NCBI RefSeq assembly: GCF_017939625.1
Contig: NZ_JAGKTC010000002.1
Coordinates: 282,416 to 346,415 of the forward strand
From: Pseudoxanthomonas helianthi
GTDB lineage: Bacteria; Pseudomonadota; Gammaproteobacteria; Xanthomonadales; Xanthomonadaceae
Reading direction: 5' to 3'
DNA length: 64,000 nucleotides
The notes below the pieces were generated by a model. That model searched no databases, was not told the DNA's origin, and was given only the letters and a program-made list of their open reading frames with translations. Positions 8,317 to 17,895 of the stretch are shown in pieces (position 1 is the first letter of the stretch; each line of letters opens with the position of its first letter). The position numbers and the translations under genes are program-made.

Positions 8317-10731
8317 TTACCACTTGTAGGCGATGCGTCCGTACACATAAGCGCCGTTGAAGCCGAACGGCGATTGGCTGCTGTACGGGAACTGGCCCTC
8401 GTTGTTGGTGTACGCGCTGGTGCGGTCCGGATATTCGTCGAGCAGGTTGTCCGCGCCCAGGGTCAGCGTCCAGCGTTCGTCCGGACGGAAGTTGGCCGAG
8501 GCGTCGATCACCCACTTCGCACCGTAGGTCTGGTCGACCTGGCGGATCGCCGCGGCGGTTTCGGCGTAGCGCGTGGTGAACTCGCCGTAGCGGGTCGCGC
8601 CGAGGTTGAAATCCCAGCGCGCGAGGTTCCAGGCCGCGTTCAATGCGAACTTGTCGTGCGGGAAGCCTTCCTCGATGCGGCCTTCCTCGTCGCGGCCGAG
8701 GCGACGCAGGTTGGCGCCCAGTGCGGTCAGCTCGGGCGGGTTCGGCGCGATGCGCGTCACCTCGGTCTTGTTGCGGTTGTAGCTGGCGGTGAAGTTCAGC
8801 GTGCTGGCGCTCAGCGGCACCGAATAGCTGCCGACCACGTCGAAGCCGCGCGTGCGGGTGTCGATCGCATTGGTGAAGTAACGCGCGCTGGTCACGCCGG
8901 TGATGCCCAAGCCGGCGAGCAGGGCCTGCGCCGCCGCGTTGCCGGCCAGCGGGATGTTCGACGACAGCACGATGCGGTCGTCGATGTCGATCTGGTACGC
9001 ATCGACGGTGACGTACAGGCGATCGACCGGCTGCAAGACCAGGCCGAGGCTGTACGACAGCGAGGTCTCGGCCTTCAGCGGATCGGCGCCGAGCGCCTGC
9101 GCCGCAGCGCCGGCGGCCGGGAACGTGCCGCTTTCGAAAGCCACGCCGTTGCTGAAGTTGGTGGTCACCGCCTGGTAGTGCTGCTGGGCCAGCGCCGGCG
9201 CGCGGAAACCGCTGGCGACGGTGGCGCGCAACGCGACCTTGTCGGTGAAGGCATAGCGCGCCGAGAGCTTGCCCGAGGTCTGGTCGCCGAAGTCCGAATA
9301 GTCTTCGTAGCGGCCGGCGATGCCGGCGGAGAACTTGTCGGTCAGGTCGGCTTCCAGCCCCGCGTACACCGCGTAGTTGTGGCGGTCGTAATGGCCGGCG
9401 TTGCGCGGGGTGAAGCCGCCGAAGCCTTGCGCCCCCGAGCCGAAGTAGGAATCCGGCGCGCCCGGCGACTGGTTCCATTTCTCGCGGCGGTATTCGGCGC
9501 CGAACGACAACGTGGCCGGGTAGGCCAGGCCGATGTCGAGGGTCTTGGCGAAGTCGGCGTTGAGCAGGTTCTGGGTGTATTCCAGCGCGCCGTCGTGGAA
9601 GCGCGTCGGGCTGCTCGCACCCAGGCTGTAGTTGATCGAATTCTGGGTGTAGAAATCGAGGTGGTTGTAGCCGTAGTTGTAGCTTACGTCCCAGCGCCAG
9701 CCGTTGTCGGTGCTGCCCTTGACGCCCGCGACCAGCGAACGGTCCTTCGACACCTGGTTGATCTGCGGCACGTAGCCGTCCGGATAGACCTGCGCCAGCA
9801 GCGCGCCCTGGCCGCTGTGGTTCTTCGAACGGTAGAACGCGAACGAATCGATGTCGCGGTTGCTGGCGATCGCGGTGGCGTAGGCATCGACGTGGTCGTT
9901 GAAGGCGAAGCCGGCATTGGCCGATACCGCGCCCGCATCGACCTTCGGATCGCCATAGACGAAGGCGACTTCGCCCAGGCCCGGGTTGTTGCCGGTGTTC
10001 GGCGTCGGCGCGACGCCGGGCGTGCCCTGGTACGGACCGGCGCGGTCGGTTTCGTTCTGCTGGGCCAGTTGTCCGGCCAGGTGCAGGGTGCCGCGGCCGT
10101 CGGCGAACGACACGCCGGTGTCGCCGGACAACTGGTACTGCTTGCCGTCGCCGGCGGAATAGCCGCCGAAATCCACCGCCAGGCTGCCGCCCTTGCCGGC
10201 GCCCTTCAACACGATGTTGACCACGCCGGCGATGGCGTCGGAGCCGTACTGCGCCGAGGCGCCGTCGCGCAGCACTTCGACGCGTTCGATCGCGGCGATC
10301 GGGATCGCGTTGAAGTCGACCGCCGACGAGCCGCGGCCGATGCTGCCGTTGACGTTGACCAGCGCGGAGATGTGGCGGCGCTTGCCGTTGACCAGCACCA
10401 GCGCCTGGTCCGGCGACAGGCCGCGCAGCTGCGCGGGGCGCACGCCGCTGGTGCCGTCGGTGATGGCCGGCCGCGGGAAGTTCAGCGAAGGCAGCGCGCG
10501 GGCCAGCGCGGTCGCCAGCTCGGTGGTGCCGGTCGCCTGCAGGGCCTCGGGGGTGATGATGTCGATCGGCGACTGCGATTCGGCCACGGTGCGGTCGGCG
10601 ACGTGGGTACCGGTGACGATCAGGGTATCGAGGGTCTTGGCGCCCTCGGCCTTGGGCGCATCCTGGGCGAAGGCGGGGCTGGCGAGGGACAGCAGGATCG
10701 CTGCGGCGAGGGGGGAGGGGTTGCGGAACAT
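8317..10731 (-). CDS. TonB-dependent outer-membrane receptor
   Basis: 804 residues from the ATG at 10731, chosen because it opens a signal peptide (MFRNPSPLAAAILLSLASPAFA, cleavage after AFA) and has GGAGT six bases upstream; an upstream in-frame ATG at 10812 would add a non-signal leader. After cleavage comes a TonB-box-like TLDTLIVTG, then the plug domain (about 45-170; RGLSPDQALVLVNGKRR, ERVEVLRDGASAQYGSDAIAGVVNIVLK) and a 22-strand-type beta barrel ending in an aromatic residue (AYKW), as usual for outer-membrane barrels. It imports a large substrate using proton-motive force passed by TonB-ExbBD; the ligand cannot be told from sequence. It is transcribed away from the M28 peptidase gene. 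No ExbBD or sigma/anti-sigma partner is adjacent. Confidence 0.92.
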   Translation of the reverse strand: MFRNPSPLAAAILLSLASPAFAQDAPKAEGAKTLDTLIVTGTHVADRTVAESQSPIDIITPEALQATGTTELATALARALPSLNFPRPAITDGTSGVRPAQLRGLSPDQALVLVNGKRRHISALVNVNGSIGRGSSAVDFNAIPIAAIERVEVLRDGASAQYGSDAIAGVVNIVLKGAGKGGSLAVDFGGYSAGDGKQYQLSGDTGVSFADGRGTLHLAGQLAQQNETDRAGPYQGTPGVAPTPNTGNNPGLGEVAFVYGDPKVDAGAVSANAGFAFNDHVDAYATAIASNRDIDSFAFYRSKNHSGQGALLAQVYPDGYVPQINQVSKDRSLVAGVKGSTDNGWRWDVSYNYGYNHLDFYTQNSINYSLGASSPTRFHDGALEYTQNLLNADFAKTLDIGLAYPATLSFGAEYRREKWNQSPGAPDSYFGSGAQGFGGFTPRNAGHYDRHNYAVYAGLEADLTDKFSAGIAGRYEDYSDFGDQTSGKLSARYAFTDKVALRATVASGFRAPALAQQHYQAVTTNFSNGVAFESGTFPAAGAAAQALGADPLKAETSLSYSLGLVLQPVDRLYVTVDAYQIDIDDRIVLSSNIPLAGNAAAQALLAGLGITGVTSARYFTNAIDTRTRGFDVVGSYSVPLSASTLNFTASYNRNKTEVTRIAPNPPELTALGANLRRLGRDEEGRIEEGFPHDKFALNAAWNLARWDFNLGATRYGEFTTRYAETAAAIRQVDQTYGAKWVIDASANFRPDERWTLTLGADNLLDEYPDRTSAYTNNEGQFPYSSQSPFGFNGAYVYGRIAYKW

Positions 10732-11029
10732 CGGGACTCCTGGAAACGAAGGTGGACCTGCGCCGGATCCGGCTGGGCCGATCCGTGTTGTTGCACTGCA
10801 ATGTAAGGTCAATTATTCGTTAACGGAGAGGTGCGGGCCCCAAGCAGATCTCATCTGCTTATAACCAGAAGTTATCGAAGCTGGCGTTATTTCCTCCCGT
10901 CATCTCGCTTGGCTCGATGTGACGAACGTCCTCCGCCCATGCCGATTGGCCTACGCGGACCTCGAAGCGCCCGCGGTAGTCTTGCCCGGCGCGCGCGAAC
11001 GGCGCGACGCTCAATCCGAAGGGGTCGCC
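10732..11029. promoter_or_regulatory. Divergent regulatory region between TonB receptor and M28 peptidase
   Basis: 298 bases without a convincing gene. The middle (~10800-10895) is markedly AT-rich against its surroundings and carries the two inverted repeats listed separately. It must hold the promoters of both divergent genes; I could not fix either promoter with confidence. Confidence 0.5.
10842..10875. promoter_or_regulatory. Paired operator-like inverted repeats
   Basis: AAGCAGAT-CTC-ATCTGCTT (10842-10860, perfect 8-base arms) is followed at once by ATAACCAGAAGTTAT (10861-10875), i.e. ATAA-N7-TTAT, a spacing typical of LysR-type regulator sites. The site lies in the divergent gap, so it could control the receptor, the peptidase or both. 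The regulator is not in the window. Confidence 0.4.
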
Positions 11030-12646
11030 ATGCAACGCAAACTTCTCGCCGCCGCCACGGCGCTGTTCCTGGTCGCGCAGCCGATGCGTTCGGCGCACGC
11101 CGATGCCACCGACGCGCAGATCGCCCGGATCGTCGACGAGGGGCTGAGCCACAGCCAGGCCATGGCCAACGCATCCGAATTGATGGACGGCATCGGCCCG
11201 CGCCTCACCAACTCCGAGAACTTCGACAAGGCCGCCGACTGGGCGCTGGGCAAGTTCAAGGCTTATGGCCTGAGCAACGTGCACAAGGAGTCGTATCCGT
11301 TCGGCGTCAACTGGAACCTCGATGGCTGGAGCGCGAAGATGGTGCAGCCGCGCACGATCGCGATGACCGCGATGCCGGTCGCGTGGACGCCGCCAACCAA
11401 CGGCGCGATCAGCGCGCCGGTGATCCTCGCGCCGATGAGCAAGAAGGAACATTTCGCCAAGTGGCGCGGCAAGCTCGCCGGCAAGATCGTGCTGGTCAGC
11501 CTGCCGGGCGAGGCCAGCCAGTCCGACAAGCCGCAGTTCCATCGCTTCGACGGCAAGGAGCTGGCCGATCTCGACAAGTACGAACTGCCGAGCGACGAAC
11601 TGGAGCCGTACAAGGACTTCACCAAGTCCGTTTCGTTCGCCTACGAACTGTCGCAGTTCCTCAAGGCCGAGGGTGCGTTGGCGATGGTGCGCAAGAGCTA
11701 TCGCGAAAACGGCCTGGTCACCGGCGAGGGCTACAACATCGATCCGGCCAAGCGCCTGGCGCTGCCGTTCATGGAACTGTCGTCGGAAGACTATCGCCGG
11801 CTGGCACGGCTGGAAATCGCCGGCAAGCCGCCGGTGATCAGCCTGGAAATCGCCGCCCACACCAACGACGCGGACACCGACGCCGATTACCTGGTCGCCG
11901 ACATTCCCGGCAGCGACGCGGGCGCCGGTTACGTGATGGCCGGCGGCCATTTCGACAGTTGGATCGCCGCGGACGGCGCGACCGACGACGGCGTGCCGAG
12001 CGTAGTCGTGATCGAGGCCGCGCGGATCATCCAGAGCCTGGGGGTGAAACCGAAGCGGACCATCCGCTTCGCGCTGTGGTCGGGCGAGGAGCAAGGCCTG
12101 CTCGGTTCCATCGCGTACATCGAGAAGCACCTCGCGACGCGGCCGGTCGACAGCAACGCCTACGGCGTCGAGCGGTTCGTCAAATGGACGACGCAGTTTC
12201 CTATCAGCAAGGGACCGGACTACGACCGGCTCAAGGCCTATTTCAACCTCGACAACGGCGCCGGCAAGATCCGCGGCATCTACGCCGAGAACAACGTGGC
12301 GGCGACGCCGCTGCTGAAGAAATGGCTGGCCCCGTTCGACGGCATGGGCGCGGGCACGGTGGTCGCCGGCCGCACCACCGGCACCGACCACCAGTACATG
12401 CAGGCGGTCGGCCTGCCCGGTTTCCAATTCATCCAGGATCCGCTCGATTACGGCAGTCGCGTGCACCACTCGAACATCGACACGCTCGACCACGCCCCGC
12501 CGGACGACGTGCGCCAGGCGGCGACGATCATGGCGGCGATGCTGTGGCAGGCCGCGAACAGCGAGGCCGTGCTTCCGCGTCCGCCGCTGCCGACCGCGCC
12601 GAGCAAGGCCAATCCGTTCAAGGTCGAGGACCCGGACAAGGAATGA
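11030..12646 (+). CDS. Secreted M28-family zinc metallopeptidase
   Basis: 538 residues from the ATG at 11030, chosen over an upstream ATG at 10919 because it opens a signal peptide (MQRKLLAAATALFLVAQPMRSAHA) and has GAAGGGG upstream. Middle part resembles a PA-type insert (SAPVILAPMSKKEHFAKWRGKLAGKIVLV). The catalytic half carries the M28 di-zinc ligands in order: His and Asp in GGHFDSW, Asp in GATDDG, the Glu pair in SGEEQGLLGS, Asp in FNLDNGAGK and His in GTDHQYMQ. Such enzymes are aminopeptidases or carboxypeptidases acting in the periplasm or outside the cell. It diverges from the TonB receptor gene, which would fit peptide scavenging, but that link is inference. Exact specificity is unknown. 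Confidence 0.9.
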   Translation: MQRKLLAAATALFLVAQPMRSAHADATDAQIARIVDEGLSHSQAMANASELMDGIGPRLTNSENFDKAADWALGKFKAYGLSNVHKESYPFGVNWNLDGWSAKMVQPRTIAMTAMPVAWTPPTNGAISAPVILAPMSKKEHFAKWRGKLAGKIVLVSLPGEASQSDKPQFHRFDGKELADLDKYELPSDELEPYKDFTKSVSFAYELSQFLKAEGALAMVRKSYRENGLVTGEGYNIDPAKRLALPFMELSSEDYRRLARLEIAGKPPVISLEIAAHTNDADTDADYLVADIPGSDAGAGYVMAGGHFDSWIAADGATDDGVPSVVVIEAARIIQSLGVKPKRTIRFALWSGEEQGLLGSIAYIEKHLATRPVDSNAYGVERFVKWTTQFPISKGPDYDRLKAYFNLDNGAGKIRGIYAENNVAATPLLKKWLAPFDGMGAGTVVAGRTTGTDHQYMQAVGLPGFQFIQDPLDYGSRVHHSNIDTLDHAPPDDVRQAATIMAAMLWQAANSEAVLPRPPLPTAPSKANPFKVEDPDKE

Positions 12647-12674
12647 CCGATGGGAGGCGGGTCGTGCGGCAGGC

Positions 12675-12686
12675 TAAAATGGCTGC
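12675..12686 (+). promoter_or_regulatory. -10 element giving a possibly leaderless yheS transcript
   Basis: TAAAAT at 12675-12680 ends six bases before the yheS ATG, so the expected transcription start falls on or next to the A of the start codon. No Shine-Dalgarno sequence precedes the gene, as expected for a leaderless mRNA. No good -35 is seen. Confidence 0.4.
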
Positions 12687-14570
12687 ATGATCTCCTTCCG
12701 CAACTTCGCCCTGCGCCGGGGCGAGCGCCTCCTTTTGTCCAACGTCGACCTGGCCCTGCATGCGGGTTACCGGGTCGGCGTGGTCGGACGCAACGGCACT
12801 GGCAAGTCCAGCCTGTTCGCCGCGGTGCGCGGCGAGCTGGAGGCGGACAGGGGCGACGTCGACCTGCCCGGCAAGGTGCGCATCGCCAGCGTCGCCCAGG
12901 AGACCCCCTCGCTGCCCGACGCAGCCATCGATTTCGTGCTCGGCGGGGATACCGAAGTGGCCGCCGCGCTGAAGGCCGAGGCCGACGCGACCGCCGCCGA
13001 GGACTGGGACGCGGTCGCCGCCGCGCACCTGCGCATCGCCGAATTGAACGGCTACGACGCCGAGGCGCGCGCCGGCAAGCTGCTGCACGGGCTCGGCTTC
13101 CCGGCCGAGACCCATCGGCGCGCGGTGTCGGCGTTCTCCGGCGGCTGGCGGGTGCGCCTGAACCTGGCGCGCGCGCTGATGATGCCGTCCGACCTGTTGC
13201 TGCTCGACGAACCGACCAACCACCTCGACATGGACGCGGTGCTGTGGCTCGAGCAGTGGCTGCTGAAATATCCCGGCACCCTGCTGCTGATCTCGCACGA
13301 CCGCGAATTCCTCGACAACGTCGCCACCCACACGCTGCACCTGCACGGCGGCGGGGCGAAGCTGTACGTCGGCGGCTACACCGATTTCGAACGCCAGCGC
13401 GCCGAACAACTGCGCCAGCAGCAGATCGCGCACGAGAAGGAACAGGCCGAACGCGCGCACCTGCAGAGCTTCATCGACCGCTTCAAGGCCAAGGCCAGCA
13501 AGGCCAAGCAGGCGCAGTCGCGGATGAAGCGCCTGGCGAAACTCGCCGGTACCGAGGCGGTGCGCGTGGAGCGCGAATTCCGCATCGAGTTCGCCGAGCC
13601 GAACAAGCTGCCGCACTCGCTGATCCGCATCAACCATGGCGAAGCCGGCTACGGCCGTGACGCGGTGATCCTGCACGACGTCGGCTTCGGTCTCGAAGCC
13701 GGCGACCGTATCGGCTTGCTCGGCCCGAACGGCGCCGGCAAGACCACCCTGGTCAAGTCCCTGGTCGGCGAACTGCCGCTGGTCGCCGGCGAGCGCAGCG
13801 CGCATCCGGACCTGCGCATCGGCTACTTCGCCCAGCACACGGTCGAATCGCTGCACGAAGGCCAGACCCCGATCGACCATTTCCGCGAGATCTCGCCGGA
13901 TTCGCCGACCCAGGCGTTCCGCGATTTCCTCGGCAAGTGGAACTTCCCCGGCGATCGCGCGTTCGAGGTCGTCGACGGTTTCTCCGGCGGCGAACGCGCG
14001 CGCCTCGCGTTGGCCCTGATCGCTTGGCAGCAGCCGAACGTGCTGCTGCTCGACGAACCGACCAACCACCTCGACCTGGAAATGCGCGAAGCGCTGGCCG
14101 AGGCGCTGAGCGATTTCGACGGCGCCATCGTCATGGTCTCGCACGACCGTCACCTGATCGGCCTGGTCTGCGATACGTTCTGGCGCGTCGCCGACGGCCA
14201 GGTCGAGCCGTTCGCCGGCGACCTGGACGAATACGCCGCCTGGCTGCGCACGCGCCCCGCCGCACAGGGCACCAAGGGCAAGATCGAACAACGCGATGCG
14301 CAGCAGGCAGGCGCGCCGCCACCGCCGCCGGTGCCGACGGTCAAGCCCGGTGCCAACCGGAAACCGCCGAATCCGCACAAGCTGGCCGCCGCCGAAGCGA
14401 AGGTCGCCGAGCTGGAGAACGCGCTGGCCGCGCTCGACGCCGAGTTGTCCGACCCGGCCACGGCTAGCGACGCCACGCGCCTGCGTGAGCTGGGGCAACG
14501 CCGCGAGACCCTGTCCACCGACCTCGAACGGGCCGAACAGGCCTGGTCGGAACTGTACGACGCGGCTTGA
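12687..14570 (+). CDS. yheS: ABC-F family ATPase YheS
   Basis: 627 residues, two ABC ATPase domains in one chain and no membrane segments, the ABC-F layout. Domain 1 has Walker A GRNGTGKSS, signature FSGGWRVRLNLA, Walker B LLLLDEPTNHLD; domain 2 has GPNGAGKTT, FSGGERARLALA and LLLLDEPTNHLD. The inter-domain linker (SFIDRFKAKASKAKQAQSR) and overall alignment match E. coli YheS rather than Uup or EttA. The carboxy end is a charged helical extension after a proline-rich PPPPPVPT stretch. ABC-F proteins bind the ribosomal E site and help stalled or special translation events; the precise role of YheS remains less defined. The gene lies 40 bases after the peptidase gene but seems to have its own promoter. 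Confidence 0.93.
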   Translation: MISFRNFALRRGERLLLSNVDLALHAGYRVGVVGRNGTGKSSLFAAVRGELEADRGDVDLPGKVRIASVAQETPSLPDAAIDFVLGGDTEVAAALKAEADATAAEDWDAVAAAHLRIAELNGYDAEARAGKLLHGLGFPAETHRRAVSAFSGGWRVRLNLARALMMPSDLLLLDEPTNHLDMDAVLWLEQWLLKYPGTLLLISHDREFLDNVATHTLHLHGGGAKLYVGGYTDFERQRAEQLRQQQIAHEKEQAERAHLQSFIDRFKAKASKAKQAQSRMKRLAKLAGTEAVRVEREFRIEFAEPNKLPHSLIRINHGEAGYGRDAVILHDVGFGLEAGDRIGLLGPNGAGKTTLVKSLVGELPLVAGERSAHPDLRIGYFAQHTVESLHEGQTPIDHFREISPDSPTQAFRDFLGKWNFPGDRAFEVVDGFSGGERARLALALIAWQQPNVLLLDEPTNHLDLEMREALAEALSDFDGAIVMVSHDRHLIGLVCDTFWRVADGQVEPFAGDLDEYAAWLRTRPAAQGTKGKIEQRDAQQAGAPPPPPVPTVKPGANRKPPNPHKLAAAEAKVAELENALAALDAELSDPATASDATRLRELGQRRETLSTDLERAEQAWSELYDAA

Positions 14571-14626
14571 ACGCCGCGCCTTCGACCCTATCTGAGCCCG
14601 CATCCGCAACCTTCCCACCTGCCGAC

Positions 14627-14950
14627 ATGCCGATCTACGCCTTCGAATGCACCCAATGCGGCCACAGCTTCGACCGCCTGCAGAAGCTGTCCGACCCCGA
14701 CCCCGACACCTGCCCGAATTGCGGCGCGCACGCGATCAAGCGCCAGCTGACCGCGCCGGCGTTCCGCCTGTCCGGCAGCGGCTGGTACGAGACCGACTTC
14801 AAGAAGGACGGCGACAAGAAGCGCAACCTGGCCGAAGGCGGCGAGGGCGGCAAGCCTTCCGCCGACAAGCCGGCGGGCGAACCGGCGCCGGCCAAGACCG
14901 AAGCCAAGCCGACGCCGGCACCGACCGCGCCATCGTCGTCTTCATCGTGA
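14627..14950 (+). CDS. FmdB-family zinc-ribbon protein
   Basis: 107 residues from the ATG at 14627; an upstream in-frame ATG at 14567 would overlap yheS and add an unrelated leader, while MPIYAFEC is the standard family start. Two CxxC knuckles (CTQC, CPNC) form a zinc ribbon in the first 35 residues, followed by a FRLSGSGWYETDFK motif typical of this family and a low-complexity Lys/Ala/Pro tail. Function is not established. In many proteobacteria this gene precedes aspS; here a DUF3011-like gene on the opposite strand separates them. Confidence 0.88.
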   Translation: MPIYAFECTQCGHSFDRLQKLSDPDPDTCPNCGAHAIKRQLTAPAFRLSGSGWYETDFKKDGDKKRNLAEGGEGGKPSADKPAGEPAPAKTEAKPTPAPTAPSSSSS

Positions 14951-14990
14951 GCTGATCCGCGCATCGGATATCAGGATCGCGGAAAAGAAG

Positions 14991-15010
14991 AAGGGGCCTT
15001 CCGGCCCCTT
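14991..15010. terminator. Bidirectional terminator between convergent genes
   Basis: Perfect hairpin AAGGGGCC-TTCC-GGCCCCTT between the convergent ends of the FmdB-like gene (+) and the DUF3011-like gene (-). The stem is flanked by A-rich DNA on the left and short T tracts, so it can serve both strands. Confidence 0.75.
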
Positions 15011-15019
15011 CGTTGCATC

Positions 15020-15907
15020 TCAGCGAACGCCGAAGCGTCCGCGGCAACCGTTGTTGACCCAGATCTGGTTGCCCGAATAACCCCAGCTGATGCCTTCGCG
15101 GCAGGTCGCGTTCGACAGTTGCTGGATCAGCGCCGGACGCCCGTAGCGGCCGTTCCAGGCGCAGGTGGTGTAGCGATTGCCGACGCTGCCGCAGGTGACC
15201 GAATAGTTGCCGGAATTGCCGCCGCCGAGGCCGCGCGGGGCGAATTCGGCGCGACAGCCCTTCCACACCGTGATCAGGCCGTCCTGCGAATTCCAGGTGC
15301 GGCCTTCGACGCAGGGGCTGCTGGACAGCTGCTGCACCAGTCGCGACGGACCGCGCCATGGCGGCGTGCAGCGCTTCGCATCGTTGCCCTTGCTTTCGCA
15401 GCGGATGGTCTGCGCGTTCGTGCCGGGCGCGAATTCGCCGCGGCAACCCTTCCACACGGTGATCAGGCGGTCCTGCGAATTCCAGGTGCTGTTCTCGACG
15501 CAGGGGCTGTTCGACAGCTGCCGCACCAGCCGCGACGGGCCGCGCCACGGCGGCACGCAACGCCGCGCGTCGTTGCTCTTGCTTTCGCAGACGATGGTCT
15601 GGCCGCCGACCGGCGGCCGGGTGCCGCCGTTGCCGCCCAGCGACTGGGCGATGTCGGCCTTGATCCGGCTGAAGCCCCAGTTGGAGCGGTTGACCTGGTC
15701 AAGGTAGAAGCGCAGCTGGTCGGCGGGGATGGTCCGGCCGCCCGATTGTTCGGCATATTCCAGCCGGATCACCCGGGTCTGGTCGGCGACCGACAGGGTG
15801 CGCAGGTTTTCCGGGGCATAGGCCCGGGTCTGGGCCTGGGCGAAGGCGGGCGGGGCTGCGAACAGCAGTCCCAGGGCGAAGACGACGGCAGGCAACAAAC
15901 GCGACAT
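15020..15907 (-). CDS. Secreted protein with three DUF3011-like repeats
   Basis: 295 residues. A signal peptide ([23 protein letters not shown]) is followed by a ~75-residue helical segment and three ~58-residue repeats, each with the pattern C(E/G)S...C...R...LVxQLS...C...W......W(x)GC(R/N)..F, which I recognise as DUF3011-like. Repeats 1 and 2 are nearly identical; repeat 3 has diverged. The regularly spaced cysteines suggest disulfide bonds in the periplasm. The function is unknown. The gene stands alone on the minus strand between the FmdB-like gene and aspS. Confidence 0.8.
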   Translation of the reverse strand: MSRLLPAVVFALGLLFAAPPAFAQAQTRAYAPENLRTLSVADQTRVIRLEYAEQSGGRTIPADQLRFYLDQVNRSNWGFSRIKADIAQSLGGNGGTRPPVGGQTIVCESKSNDARRCVPPWRGPSRLVRQLSNSPCVENSTWNSQDRLITVWKGCRGEFAPGTNAQTIRCESKGNDAKRCTPPWRGPSRLVQQLSSSPCVEGRTWNSQDGLITVWKGCRAEFAPRGLGGGNSGNYSVTCGSVGNRYTTCAWNGRYGRPALIQQLSNATCREGISWGYSGNQIWVNNGCRGRFGVR

Positions 15908-16075
15908 GGCGGTATCCCCTACGGACGAGTGGGCGGACTATACCCCGGCCCCGTTCAGCTTCAACCGGCCTTCCGGCCAAGGCCGGGCGGAGATTTGCCG
16001 GACTGGCGGCCCCGTCGCAAAATAGCCGGCTTTTCCGGCCTCCGTCCTGCGCCGGTTCCCCCTCCGGAGTCCCCC

Positions 16076-17827
16076 ATGCGTACCCATTACTGCGGCCTCG
16101 TCGACGAGGCCCTGATCGGCCAGACCGTCACCCTGTGCGGCTGGACCGACGTCGCCCGCAACCTTGGCGGGGTGTGCTTCATCGACCTGCGCGACCACGA
16201 GGGCATCGTCCAGGTGACGGTGGACCCGTCCAATGCCGAGGTGTTCAAGGTCGCCGCGTCGCTGGGTTACGAGGACGTGCTGCAGGTCGTCGGCGTGGTC
16301 CGCGCGCGCGAAGCCGTGAACGCGAAGATCCGCACCGGCAAGGTCGAAGTGATCGCGACGAGGATCGAGATCCTCAACAAGGCCGCGCCGTTGCCGTTTC
16401 ACGCCCACGAGAACCCGGGCGAGGACATCCGCCTGAAGTACCGCTACCTGGACCTGCGCACGCCGGAGATGCAGCGCAAGCAGCGCACCCGCATCCGCCT
16501 GGTGCAGGCGCTGCGCCGCTGGCTGGACGCGCGCGGCTTCCAGGACATCGAGACGCCGATCCTGACCAAGGCCACGCCGGAAGGCGCGCGCGACTTCCTG
16601 GTGCCGGCGCGCATGCATCCGGGCGAGTTCTACGCGCTGCCGCAGTCGCCGCAGCTGTTCAAGCAGATCCTGATGGTGGCCGGCTTCGACCGCTACTACC
16701 AGATCGCGCGCTGCTTCCGCGACGAAGCGCTGCGCGCCGACCGCCAGCTCGAGTTCACCCAGCTCGACATGGAATTCGCCTTCGTGCGCGAGCGCGACGT
16801 GCAGGACACCGTGGAAGGGATGATCCGCGACGTGTTCCGCGAAGTGATGGATGTCGAACTCGACGCGCAGTTCCCGCGCATGACCTGGGCCGAGGCGATG
16901 CGCCGCTACGGTTCGGACAAGCCCGACCTGCGCATCGCGCTGGAACTGGTCGACGTGGCCGAGCTGGTCAAGTCCAGCGAGTTCGCAGTGTTCGCCGCCG
17001 CCGCCGCCGACCCGGACGGGCGCGTCGCCGCGCTGCGCATTCCCGGCGGCGCGTCGCTGAGCCGCAAGCAGATCGACGAATACGCGGCGCACGCGGCCAA
17101 GCACGGCGCCAAGGGCCTGGCCTACGTCAAGATCGACGAAGCCGGCGAGATCTCGTCGCCGATCCGGAAGTTCTTCGCCGAGGATGCGTTCGCGGCGTTG
17201 CTCAAGCACGTCGGCGCCGGCAATGGCGACATCGTGTTCTTCGGTGCCGGCGCGTACAACAAGGTCAGCGACTTCATGGGCGCCCTGCGGCTGAAGGCCG
17301 GCAAGGATTTCGGCCTGGTCCAGGACGGCTGGAAGCCGCTGTGGGTCACCGACTTCCCGATGTTCGAATGGGACGACGAAGCGCAGCGTTACGTGGCCCT
17401 GCACCATCCGTTCACCGCGCCGGCGGTCGACGACATCGCCGACCTGCGCGCCAATGCGAAGACCGCGGTATCGCGCGGCTACGACATGGTGCTGAACGGC
17501 AACGAGATCGGTGGCGGTTCGATCCGCATCCATCGTCCGGAGATGCAGAGCGCGGTGTTCGAGCTGCTCGGCATCGGCGCGGAAGAGGCCGAGGCCAAGT
17601 TCGGTTTCCTGCTCGACGCGCTGAAGTTCGGTGCGCCGCCGCACGGCGGCATCGCCTTCGGCATCGACCGCATCGCCGCGCTGATGGCCGGCACCGAATC
17701 GATCCGCGACGTGATCCCGTTCCCCAAGACCACCACCGCGCAGTGCCTGATGACCGGTGCGCCGTCGCCGATTCCGGACGAGCAGCTGGCGGAAGTGCAC
17801 GTGATGGTGCGGCCGAAGGTTTCATAG
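16076..17827 (+). CDS. aspS: Aspartate-tRNA ligase
   Basis: 583 residues, the normal size of bacterial AspRS. It charges tRNA-Asp with aspartate in the cytoplasm. The start [18 protein letters not shown] is the standard one, with GGAG seven bases upstream; upstream open frame is not coding. Visible parts: amino-terminal OB-fold anticodon domain ([22 protein letters not shown]), class II motif 1-2 region ([34 protein letters not shown]), the bacterial GAD insertion domain in the middle, and motif 3 ([14 protein letters not shown]). Whether it is discriminating or also makes Asp-tRNA-Asn cannot be decided by eye. Confidence 0.97.
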   Translation: MRTHYCGLVDEALIGQTVTLCGWTDVARNLGGVCFIDLRDHEGIVQVTVDPSNAEVFKVAASLGYEDVLQVVGVVRAREAVNAKIRTGKVEVIATRIEILNKAAPLPFHAHENPGEDIRLKYRYLDLRTPEMQRKQRTRIRLVQALRRWLDARGFQDIETPILTKATPEGARDFLVPARMHPGEFYALPQSPQLFKQILMVAGFDRYYQIARCFRDEALRADRQLEFTQLDMEFAFVRERDVQDTVEGMIRDVFREVMDVELDAQFPRMTWAEAMRRYGSDKPDLRIALELVDVAELVKSSEFAVFAAAAADPDGRVAALRIPGGASLSRKQIDEYAAHAAKHGAKGLAYVKIDEAGEISSPIRKFFAEDAFAALLKHVGAGNGDIVFFGAGAYNKVSDFMGALRLKAGKDFGLVQDGWKPLWVTDFPMFEWDDEAQRYVALHHPFTAPAVDDIADLRANAKTAVSRGYDMVLNGNEIGGGSIRIHRPEMQSAVFELLGIGAEEAEAKFGFLLDALKFGAPPHGGIAFGIDRIAALMAGTESIRDVIPFPKTTTAQCLMTGAPSPIPDEQLAEVHVMVRPKVS

Positions 17828-17853
17828 CAACGAGCTTGGTGGGAAGGATATCC

Positions 17854-17884
17854 GTGGGAGCGAGCTCCCACAGGTCGCTCCTAC
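17854..17884. repeat. REP-like element, GTGGGAGCG family
   Basis: GTGGGAGC-GA-GCTCCCAC hairpin (17854-17871) followed by TCGCTCCTAC (17875-17884), so the outer GTGGGAGCGA and inner arm can pair alternatively. Same family as elements at 28613, 40548 and 44892. It lies between aspS and the acetyltransferase gene. Confidence 0.6.
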
Positions 17885-17895
17885 AGGGAGACAGC

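Noticed and set aside
8374..10806. 810-residue plus-strand frame opposite the TonB receptor
   Set aside because: Arg/Ala/Val-rich shadow of the receptor gene in high-GC DNA; no recognisable motif.
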